Positions 49,701 to 54,083 of a stretch of DNA of 64,000 bases are shown here, one piece after another. Numbering within the stretch: the stretch's first letter is position 1; every line of letters starts with the position of its first letter. This DNA is from Durusdinium trenchii. Taxonomy: Eukaryota > Sar > Dinophyceae > Suessiales > Symbiodiniaceae. The stretch spans positions 91,094 to 155,093 of the forward strand of contig CAXAMN010026794.1 of the NCBI GenBank assembly GCA_963970005.1. Reading direction: 5' to 3'. The notes under the pieces were generated by a model. The model saw only the letters and a program-made list of their open reading frames with translations, was not told the origin of the DNA and searched no databases. A program made the position numbers and the translations under genes.

Positions 49701-52700
49701 TCTGCAATCCCATAGACTCCGATCTGAAAGACGATTGCTATGCAGAATGCATCAACGGAGCAGCAAATAGATGCCGTGGGATGTCCGCAGAAGACTACGT
49801 CCAGAAGCGATTCCATGCATGTGCTCGATTGCTTTACAACTTCGGTATGGGGCAAACGGTATCTTCTCCCACCGTCATGATCTCCGAGATGAACCCGCAC
49901 GTAGACTTGATGAAGTTCTTACACGAAGCGATGGTCATCTTTAACGGGAACCCAGGTTTTCAGAAGGAGATCTCGTTCTTCGGGGGGATCAGGTTATCAT
50001 CAACAATGATGGAGAATTTCTTCAAAACGAGGAGAGGACCCAGCATCCATGTGGAGAAGCAGATAGTCGGCAGCGCCAAGTACTACCAGGGATCCTATGA
50101 CCTTGGAAACGTGTGCTACACCAAATACCTCAAGACCATATTGGAGCCCGATGTATTCCGTACGATGTTCGGAGATGATCCCTCGGAGGAACGGGTAGGT
50201 GATATGGTGGAAGCGCTGCTGGGCATGTTAGAAATTGCTCAACTCTTCAAACACCTGTTCTTGGGATGGGGTGACATTGAGGCTTTGAGGACGGGATTAG
50301 AAGAATCCATCAAGCGCGTCACTGCATCGCTGTATGACAGGACAACGTATGAGAACCGAAAGCGATCGATGATCAGAACATTGGATCCGCACTCTGATGA
50401 GGCGGCAAACGTGGCACTGATTCTCGTTCGCATGAGGACCATGCCGCCTCCTGAATTCGACATCGACCACTTCTTCGAAATTGGGAAAGAACCAGAACAG
50501 GGAGCAGAAGCTACTGGCCAACCCGAGGCCGAAGGTGTCGATATGGAAACTGAATGTGAACAGGAGAAGGAGGAGCAGGACGTTGACATGTCCGACCCGA
50601 AGACATCAATACTGCAAGCCATCGACAAGTTCGAGAAGAAGATCGGGCAAGCAGAATTCTGCATCCACTGCATGAAGTCGGGACACACAACTCTCAATTG
50701 CGAGAAGATCCCTTCATCTTCACCCACAGTCACCTCAGTGTTGAGTGATTGGAAGAAGAGAGTGAAGGGAGAGGTTGCACCCGACGATGTGCCATCCGGA
50801 CATCCAACCGATGAGCCTAAGAAGAAGAAGCAGAGAGCATCGCCTACTCCAGATAGGAAGGTCGACAGCGAGTTCAGGCGAAAAGAAATGTTGAAAGCAA
50901 GAGTCGTGACAATGTTTGACCATGACGGGTTCACCTTGATTGAAAGTGCCGATGGAGTCGAAGGAGGGACACATTCCTACAATGGGCGGAAGCTTGCGGA
51001 AGTAGGCCCTAGGGATATGAGGGTGGTGTACGAATTTGTTGAGAGGGCATTTGTGCACTCCAGCTCCCTCAAACCAAAGGCATGTCATCAATTCTATCCC
51101 CTACCGACACGGAGGGAGAAGGGATACAAGCCGATCGACCCCATGACGATGATCGGGAAAGTTGAGCTAGTACCGATCAACGGAGTCACTTTCGCTGCAC
51201 AGAACTCTGATTACGGCAACCTCAAGTATCCGACTCCAGACTGTCGAGTACCTGAATACAGCCAAGCGAGCCAGGCCCTGAGTCGCCGATTGGGGGCGAA
51301 GTTGAGACATCGAATTGGACGCCAGTTCAGAACAGGAGGAAGACTCACTCCAATCAAATGCGATGAAGGCGCATGGGTGTCATGGGAAGACCTGTTAGGT
51401 GATAACGCAGTTTGGGAAGACGGTTATCACTATGGCAACATAGACATCGTGACCAAGAAGGCGCGTTTGGAGAAGTACCTCGACCAGAACTATGAGTGTT
51501 TCCGCATAACCAAGAGGATCAGATTCCAAATGTTGGCGGTCCGCGTTCACCCTGATGAACTCAATGATCCTGATGACCCGATGGAGAAGGAATGGATTGA
51601 CGAGCTCAAGGGCATGGGAATCTCCAAAGGAAGACTCCACAATAGCGATGGATGGTGCTTTCCCGTGGCCGTAAGAGCAACCTCAGCACACTCGTCGGAC
51701 GGTGGAGGTTATGACGTTACCATCAACATCGACCACATTGGATCGAGGATGACCAACGACATGGCCCTATCCATGGTGACTGCATTTCACGCTACCAATC
51801 TTGGAGCGCTGACTTCAATCATGCGACGGGGGCTAGTGCCAGGAGGTCTCGGTGCATCGGGAAGGGATTCTATCCACTTCACATGTTTTCCGCCATGGGC
51901 CTGGGAGCAGGGCTACAAGGGAAAACCTTGGCTGGGTCGTAAGGTCGCGTTGAGTGATCGCCCAGTAGTTCTCTACATTCCGGTGTCGAAGCTGCAGGAG
52001 TACGGGCTTCTCATCTCAGCGACCGGATCTCTATTGGTTGAGGACGTCGTTCCCTTCGATGAGGTTAAAGGGGCATGGTTGCAATGCGACAATGCAGAAC
52101 CCGGACAGCCTGAGGAGATCGAATGGATCAGGTTACTCAATAGAGAACCCGACCCTGGAAGCTACCTTGTTCTGGAGTCCAAATACGGAAACCCGATCAT
52201 GACCCCACGCTATCAAAAGCTTGAGAGCTTAGCGGTTGAGGTCCAGGATGATACCTACTCCGAAGACGACGCCAAGATCTCAAAGCTGCTGGGCATGGTC
52301 GAGGAGAGTGGTGTCTACCCAGAGTACGATAGCACCGAATGGCAGGAAATCTTTGAGGAGATCGTGTACCGCCGAGCAATGAAAGACTATGACTCAAGAC
52401 CGTGTCCCAACTGTCTTGGCGAAGTCGATGTGCGATTGACGATATGTCCGCACTGCGTAGCGGTTTTGATCGCGAATGGGAAGCTCACGCATGTGGTACC
52501 CAAGGAGACAAGGGACCGCAATCAACGATCACCTCCGAGAGACGTGCCAGCCAGTTCTTCCGGTGAAGCAACTTCTTCTGCAGGTGCAAACATCGATGAA
52601 GTCATCAAGAATGCACGCAAGACAGCCGAAGAAGTCATTGACGTCGAGGAGTCCGAAGGAGAGGAAGACGAGGAAGTTCCTATCATTTTGAAGGAACGAC

Positions 52701-53587
52701 CGGACGAAGCCGAAGGCGAACCCGAATATCGGGAAGTCCCTCAAGATGGATACGGGAATGAACTTCCACAGCCTTTCCCCTTCGCAATTGACGAATTGCC
52801 GCAAGAAGCTGCGATCCCCATCGACCACAACTTTGCAGTCACACAGCAATTTGATCTGAGGTTGATGAAGTTGATCAAGAGCTTGGCCAACGCAACGTTC
52901 GACATCAATTGCTTTGAGAGTCGTGAAGACGTACTGCGAAAGTTCGACGATGGACAGCGGCATGATACTCCATTCAATAGATGGCCATTAGTACCGAATG
53001 ATCCGGATACTGGGTTTCCAAGACGCCTTCAGAGAGCCGAAGTCGTAGGCATGAGCAAATGGACCAACGACACGTATGCAACAGAAGCGTGGCAGATCTA
53101 TGAATTCCATGCCCACGTCATTCACCCGATGATGATCACTGCAATCCGCTGCGGGCTTAGCCACAAGTATCTCAAAGAGGTCGGCAGCACCCGGCGTAAC
53201 ATGAGCGATCCGAAGGCTCAAAGATCTGAGACCCAGGAAGAGATCATCGAGAAACTGGCATTCATCTCAAATTTCATCAGACGCTTGATTAGAAAGACTT
53301 TCGGAGCGAGCCGATATAGTTACTACCAGAAACCAGACGACGAAGGTGCCGCTCCATACAAATTCATCGACATTAGCCCCGCCATCAAGTCGGAGCGGAA
53401 GAATGTCACAAAGGAGATCCTCGTTGCATGCCGCTACTACGGCATAGAGGTATCCGATACTCAAACACAGAAATTGAAGTCCTTCGAGGAGCAGATCCGG
53501 AGGGGAAACCCAAGGAACGTTGAGCTCATCAAGGACTACATTGGCTTTGTCGGAGCTGACTACATGCGACAACTCACGAATGGTTGA
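37700..53587 (+). CDS. Copia Gag-Pol polyprotein with giant C-terminal extension (5,295 aa)
   Basis: Domains in order: coiled coil (about 1-220), Gag/capsid-like helices (about 250-470), two CCCH zinc fingers (about 552-574 and 610-630), aspartic protease with DTG (D811), integrase zinc region (HLMTH...CKSC, about 1080-1100), integrase core (D1125, D1186, E1217), Lys-rich linker (about 1569-1600), reverse transcriptase with YVDD (D1948, D1949), and RNase H (D2170 in FADADYAG, then PEAEIVAADYAL and YDDNQAM), ending near 2310. About 2,975 more residues follow, including a possible methyltransferase-like region (2740-2960), a CCHC knuckle (about 4321), a Tpt1-like domain (4521-4795) and a zinc ribbon (about 4901). 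The frame has no internal stop. Its ATG lies inside the ORF1 overlap; entry by +1 frameshift is the alternative. All Pol active-site residues are present, so the element may be active. Confidence 0.93.
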   Translation: MLRTFRDLYRQEIVGLQRQSARNKHEYAEEMKMKEAMYASKIKWLSEENEELNNRSYNQDNFIMTIREQLKRANEELTQARIQGSDRPSQPSNVELKKAEVKMNMLEEDILRKERMLKHLQEELIESSASEAQLKVALKMKPPDMGSESNVENEMMTKLRAELERTEKSLRSEEKEAMEYYEGMMQNQQDMMEFEAHAARLRDERNKYRRRYEEERLNAENAAATEHGAASSSSSGGSKISRKEHEKINIPAWPKIHDLEVWKSQVVAAVVTASGDERQEDWIQWLSDAFKSPYDPFLLETSGEARFASIDAKLGITLHTIIHAAGERSHDVQLKVRQMMQRRARGTTPGMVKGREMLALIVDSFRSADNVDVMYASKHLFDLKFPGDNQLSRFLGQWDEIISGMDADDMLPDKALRNLLWDKIKDSKVMALDLSVYDNMLDKDPDKTYQKLREIMAKWIRKSIETTNKKEREKAFGNLVKATPAAEKKDPKAKPKNTKADPPKDAAPVLPQANPKDHNKKDKKQDRGRSTTKSPKGDRGRSATPADTSKIGCAFHFHGKNGCSRGDKCKFSHQEKHKSSAKKPESLKGDRSKSPGGRSTSPKPMKDQVCWNWQKGSCKFGDKCRRQHHAAPATKQEAKGKAKPKPAAPAFMLCGDIESDGEDARPALPNIQQGKLALRFKVRFDNRVDVTTFTCDPGNELNIRPLRKKKDEAQKVDTELISSLRALRVNHIAARVAHAKGKMMELYSDEHIAKAWIQITQDEGIEVSVDLSDFNTSEVVKKDSVNYTIPGDTMFMAVERYDGPPIRFIMDTGCGHDLISREKVKAMGLTTKEGPKSVSFMTANGVTSTSEMVDINVDELPMMSEAHVLESTPSVFSIGKRCMEQGYSFIWPANQLPYLIDQNANKIPLSVHDNIPYIKVNDDDGRCLPRPDGLATILHRILSGVGHEDEATAGQGAQQEEPPPKRIRRRRRKKKGNQRDRDGESDINPAVAGVEGEPEEHGDDRYSPEEEYDGEDPRLDSDHDGQSEDAGGDECGGDADSEREESDIGEDEEGLLEVDVVDGEARLSKPGVLKNEAKSILHLMTHRYKNPYCKSCVRAKMKHYKTSKGAFKRKLKAFGDLITFDLMNTQKMARDGIMPDKDVLVIRDRFTGVIWGYPLKASNSDEVVQAMKHYIGKRKVTNAYSDDAPQFEAALKELRIPLDQSLPGHPQNNSLAERNNQFMMLTTSTCLLEAGLPPCFWPFAVECVSHLLNIEKLSDGSSAWLKLHKSEFPGMVIPLGAKVFFKPSDARERDQDHKFDPKSIPGIFAGYVMGTGMNWSRKYKVWAISDFAQQNLGYDAERPLRKLLTPHITEKIFQDDGIEFPLKKEYERLNSTLEGMKVLKERAGSPDAPTNPELPDPDDSDNQGDDDDAPDPPDGDLKARANEIDAIEDEKTEELAEKKKEDYSGPDHYSVGGPGDNIVYLNNDGEHVKIAKDGRLYRVGSDGRRLFHNSPRPKEYLTPEEWQKLSVKDRAMAKKAGEHVDRVVNRLTKKAKGPGSSTDKKEDEEPDELLKDLEDVKKDDDGGGEKKSKKDKKDKKAKKDKKSKKEKKSKDKEDEGVGGPSLAMPTTFREWVTDDDEDPWSPKSFASESTCIPSDEEFLTDWDESAMWEDNDDNLAMAAWRTENVYNPLNGKVCCCITGDPTDNDIIDEPFPTMPCVVRDTQHRPKLMGNRLFNAVVSRPVSRAEILSNKKAMQSMLDEWGGLWDEETFDGSWLREYDEIVATSKKKGEEVHLARVHGICVEKNYQLPDDDPKRKFKGRGVLLGDQVKNQNFEAALFQDLGNSPATFEAARWADFYGCLEGNDVQMADAIRAYIQALLGGVPCWAELPWEAWPKHLQEEITRRGLKRPMCRVNKALYGHPDSGTMWEQHCDESVRALEFKPVGPEWPSMYYHEKLDLLLVIYVDDLKLAGPKGNLKKGWDLLRSKLRIEPETEVGLYLGCVLSKGEDKLADGSKVTTMTYDMSALLKMSVVKYLDIVGKDTVLKKVATPMLPDVTKDHPSRAPCSTQKGLAVTCTWCGTCFSPDQAASKARSTDDDVKSDTKEQPRGTLAPHAASLLMKLLYAARIARFDLLRAINVLARNVTKWTVADDAKLHHLMCYVHHSADQKMIGWVGDSKADLSLALFADADYAGCGQSLKSTSGAHMHVQGKRTRFPLAGGSKRQGCVSHSTPEAEIVAADYALRTLGIPSISAWETLMRTPPRIVFYDDNQAMINVMRSGRNPTMRHMERTHGISITWLYEMFKRDYLLLVYEVTARMAADIHTKGFDDANSWKHACMLINILSDDGLRSQALLDLMKPTHDGLSYAKQLQKDRHSKVPTYPYTTIPVVPPQLYQPGLSSKEGLQEIPGCDPYVMVRTPKLYRLRPPRAPPDMAYLRSTWILQDAQWQQIEDKVDPNLEPVRFDRWVERAFFQFHPLSSPLPEASAPAPSHFDAANLPHLLFSLRPLVQCRELQQTLRDSSLYLSIHHCSTSALHVLNALTRLVHGGNGGSGGSSMIFDNFVSDPEEQEHSVHDHWEVDEEARTLTRIHSSPRRKAFCPGDAPSCPVDMSRIKVDRMTYRQGSQFESSDFEDCVKDYWRHSGRGTHTKTHLRWTGKTVFTLRGNQAGSENEEAKSAAIALCSTPKRMKTIPLKDIIVPTFVSVSKAKSVESKEHRIVDVNLRRHDGKIAYRYQFVLCEEDDNLAAHDEQMVIDLYDIGKEPAFILLCSEECNHFTHLAAKHDCTIVTVSQSDDLTSPYGIARALAAVRSEKDAVMFAGPCTGGSAWSRYNAKVSDAIAKSIELKRALYWDLWERFETVMVRVLKIGAAALFELPRYCAYWKDQRVQSLLSGTDCDCHVFDGCMYGLGAEFNDSHSDKKFIKKPWKIVSWNLEFGNQLSRTCDKSHNHRDCAGKYTKTTQLYNKKIVGIILKTVAKRIAALQKPEKMMHAVPCLMIRALGSSFNERSVCDATSNETVYTCYEHGIQTSHARRIEPHGIHDCQACYVCLCDHSIASPVRFSDVAMESVGGVMNYNSNTGGYPTFIIKILDGLVEMKERGQIALPPRMSRSTHGLDVVEAWIAVGIPPLVPLSINYAMSRTRSDDTKFLTASLKKLVGYMNEDEKKETTGDLVRRYKLSMATIKGRFGNDARGIFSNLSRYLVEPEEIGAIDDLWDDVRDFINNGRFNDTMVAYQQWRNLSGSAKESMNMREAADPSDHVYATRLESYYTIFSSIFYHTSDKLTSRNAKEKVKELIDTVNREVRNMALAIRVHNLDSTLDKIHVIDVLEDLIARKRGLPKYRSAAQNHMETFLGSMSVMVQYLDNCKPLVATIIPEELRFMREKVMPMINEWIPVEPTMFRVQYNAAAAESGRQDEYNRRSSAFKSYTDYIEELKKKIEDRIIPSLPFWNMQDSEGPEPPDVAHRPQWCPPLQIYGDFTRPTAKPMPRAPRPPPPPSSSEQQNFSERPSDSSTGHGSASYKRWGRAGGPTSTGAASRDISITTWFRMPFPMGSDKYYVFGKDYFSRDMKVYAMVSANQVPSGHTVEGPCTVNGQMTWLQYLRRLTSYLMFWHGGYQETVIDRNYHKEDAHWFAQYTNIYDSTQVSLAGGLPSPRTLYNLCYPMEAKVSDEAELELRMRETLKGFIPSVTCQPASRTIDGGSVHCEFIGAMKTSKVILMSDFGYITKSNSGKQTVFAQSLLSLGWDKVINMSCTPEYKKGVVTDSYGFIDFVRDRIDDVKRHEPTSIHVWLSLSHLVTAGERGTYKTVIVPTDFVPRLRDVIIMLDACCQLPTFVRICADVEFHHAVGSFGKIANMIKDELSLNGMMSTTSDRFWRAISVAGGGHPYSMKSGTSLVHAVMEKYLFREKMLASCFMAPDPLTEANNLHDPNLEHVLQDKERLYQYLFGDSVRGSHAYQSTAGASGENESERRKREKVRRENKMPWMDEYWGVLQPEPIYSRTQRWYVIDDFKEGEEICCDYCLVCNPIDSDLKDDCYAECINGAANRCRGMSAEDYVQKRFHACARLLYNFGMGQTVSSPTVMISEMNPHVDLMKFLHEAMVIFNGNPGFQKEISFFGGIRLSSTMMENFFKTRRGPSIHVEKQIVGSAKYYQGSYDLGNVCYTKYLKTILEPDVFRTMFGDDPSEERVGDMVEALLGMLEIAQLFKHLFLGWGDIEALRTGLEESIKRVTASLYDRTTYENRKRSMIRTLDPHSDEAANVALILVRMRTMPPPEFDIDHFFEIGKEPEQGAEATGQPEAEGVDMETECEQEKEEQDVDMSDPKTSILQAIDKFEKKIGQAEFCIHCMKSGHTTLNCEKIPSSSPTVTSVLSDWKKRVKGEVAPDDVPSGHPTDEPKKKKQRASPTPDRKVDSEFRRKEMLKARVVTMFDHDGFTLIESADGVEGGTHSYNGRKLAEVGPRDMRVVYEFVERAFVHSSSLKPKACHQFYPLPTRREKGYKPIDPMTMIGKVELVPINGVTFAAQNSDYGNLKYPTPDCRVPEYSQASQALSRRLGAKLRHRIGRQFRTGGRLTPIKCDEGAWVSWEDLLGDNAVWEDGYHYGNIDIVTKKARLEKYLDQNYECFRITKRIRFQMLAVRVHPDELNDPDDPMEKEWIDELKGMGISKGRLHNSDGWCFPVAVRATSAHSSDGGGYDVTINIDHIGSRMTNDMALSMVTAFHATNLGALTSIMRRGLVPGGLGASGRDSIHFTCFPPWAWEQGYKGKPWLGRKVALSDRPVVLYIPVSKLQEYGLLISATGSLLVEDVVPFDEVKGAWLQCDNAEPGQPEEIEWIRLLNREPDPGSYLVLESKYGNPIMTPRYQKLESLAVEVQDDTYSEDDAKISKLLGMVEESGVYPEYDSTEWQEIFEEIVYRRAMKDYDSRPCPNCLGEVDVRLTICPHCVAVLIANGKLTHVVPKETRDRNQRSPPRDVPASSSGEATSSAGANIDEVIKNARKTAEEVIDVEESEGEEDEEVPIILKERPDEAEGEPEYREVPQDGYGNELPQPFPFAIDELPQEAAIPIDHNFAVTQQFDLRLMKLIKSLANATFDINCFESREDVLRKFDDGQRHDTPFNRWPLVPNDPDTGFPRRLQRAEVVGMSKWTNDTYATEAWQIYEFHAHVIHPMMITAIRCGLSHKYLKEVGSTRRNMSDPKAQRSETQEEIIEKLAFISNFIRRLIRKTFGASRYSYYQKPDDEGAAPYKFIDISPAIKSERKNVTKEILVACRYYGIEVSDTQTQKLKSFEEQIRRGNPRNVELIKDYIGFVGADYMRQLTNG
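39353..39582 (+). other. Two CCCH zinc fingers in Gag
   Basis: GCAFHFHGKNGCSRGDKCKF then SH (C-x9-C-x5-C-x3-H), and CWNWQKGSCKFGDKCRRQH (C-x7-C-x5-C-x3-H). CCCH fingers bind RNA in cellular proteins. Here they stand where most copia Gags have a CCHC knuckle. They are separated by basic, Ser-rich linkers. Confidence 0.85.
42403..42496 (+). other. Lys-rich tract between integrase and RT
   Basis: About 30 residues made almost only of Lys, Asp, Ser and Glu (KKSKKDKKDKKAKKDKKSKK and onward). It sits at the C-terminal side of integrase, where Ty1 integrase carries its nuclear-localisation signal, so a similar role is plausible. Confidence 0.5.
45925..46580 (+). other. Possible methyltransferase-like region in the copia extension
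   Basis: Within the polyprotein (about residues 2740-2960), VMFAGPCTGGSAWSRYN follows an alternating hydrophobic segment (CTIVTVSQSDDLTSP) and precedes AALFELPRYCAYW and DGCMYGL...KPWKIVSWN, then C-x3-H-x-H-x2-C-x-G. The order resembles a class I methyltransferase with a C5-type PC motif. The glycine-rich SAM loop is not obvious, so this could be a degenerate relative or a different fold. Confidence 0.35.
50656..50706 (+). other. CCHC zinc knuckle in the copia extension
   Basis: CIHCMKSGHTTLNC is an exact C-x2-C-x4-H-x4-C knuckle at about residue 4321, with a basic stretch KKKKQRASP downstream. Retroviral-type knuckles bind single-stranded nucleic acid. Its position far behind RNase H is unusual. 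Confidence 0.8.
51261..52090 (+). other. Tpt1/KptA-like RNA 2'-phosphotransferase domain
   Basis: Residues about 4521-4795 of the polyprotein. N-lobe: SQALSRRLGAKLRH with the Arg-His pair (R4536, H4537), EGAWVSWEDLL, then ITKRIRFQML. Linker: VRATSAHS (R4659), matching the family's RAnQGHS. C-lobe: FHATNLGALTSIMRRGLVPG (H4697) and GRDSIHF (R4722, H4726), then VLYIPVSKL and SLLVEDVVPFDEV. The order and the Arg-His/Arg signature match Tpt1, which uses NAD to remove an internal RNA 2'-phosphate left by RNA ligation; some members also ADP-ribosylate nucleic-acid ends. The role in a retroelement is unknown. Confidence 0.75.
52402..52455 (+). other. Zinc ribbon in the copia extension
   Basis: CPNCLGEVDVRLTICPHC is a two-CxxC zinc ribbon near residue 4901, directly after the Tpt1-like domain. 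It may bind RNA or stabilise the tail. Confidence 0.7.
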
Positions 53588-53918
53588 GCATCGGGGTCAT
53601 CCCGACATACTACTTCCGGTACTTCAAGTACTGAGGGATCTTGGGTAATTCATGATGACCATTTTGGCATCATGGGAGTGAAATAGGATTGTGTTTCACA
53701 CCGTTGGTAATCGCATGGTACCATAGGTAGATGCACGTTTTCCGTTTGTAGCTCCGTTACCTGTTTGATCCAACTTTCAAGCGAAAGCAAGATCGTTTGC
53801 TAATTCAGATCAATAGGACATACTGGTTGACCTCCAATGCACTTTTGAGAACATGATTCGTTCTCCGGTTTTTACATCCACTCATCTCCCTTCCCCGTCG
53901 AAGCACGGATGTGGGGGG
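53588..53918 (+). other. Copia 3' untranslated region and polypurine tract
   Basis: 331 bp between the stop and the right LTR with no ORF of note. The last 8 bases (53911-53918, GTGGGGGG) form a G-rich tract directly before the LTR and are the likely primer for plus-strand synthesis. Confidence 0.75.
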
Positions 53919-54078
53919 TGTCAATAGGGATGAGGTCCCAGTATAGTTGCTATACAGGTACATGCCGTAGCCATTTTGGCTCAAGTGCCCAACCAGGTAA
54001 AAAGGAGCTTTAGCGCGCGAGCTTCATGTTGAACTAAGGGCTAGAACGGGGCCAGGGCACACTTTCCATCCGTTCGCA
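53919..54078 (+). repeat. Right LTR (160 bp)
   Basis: Matches the left LTR over its full length with no difference that I can find. RNA 3' ends must fall between the DinoSL (53985) and 54078 for R-region strand transfer to work. Confidence 0.95.
53964..53985 (+). promoter_or_regulatory. DinoSL sequence in the right LTR
   Basis: Same 22 nt as 36700-36721, at the same LTR offset (45 bp from the start). Confidence 0.93.
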
Positions 54079-54083
54079 TACAT
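54079..54083. repeat. Copia target-site duplication, right (TACAT)
   Basis: Matches 36650-36654. Confidence 0.9.

Larger units (their letters stand above)
36655..54078 (+). mobile_element. Giant Ty1/copia LTR retrotransposon, apparently intact
   Basis: The element is 17,424 bp, with 160-bp LTRs beginning TG and ending CA, a 5-bp target duplication, a candidate primer-binding site and a G-rich polypurine tract. It encodes a 263-codon ORF and an overlapping 5,295-codon ORF with Gag, protease, integrase, RT and RNase H in copia order (integrase before RT), then about 2,975 extra residues. I find no difference between the two LTRs, so the insertion is young. Usual copia elements are about 5 kb; the extra length is almost all coding. 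Each LTR contains a full DinoSL. The element occupies over a quarter of the window. Confidence 0.96.

Noticed and set aside
50239..50934. 231-codon minus-strand open frame within the copia element
   Set aside because: Antisense shadow of a well-supported coding frame; Ser/Cys-rich as expected for the reverse of a Glu/Lys/Met-rich protein. Other antisense frames in 38000-53500 were dismissed likewise.
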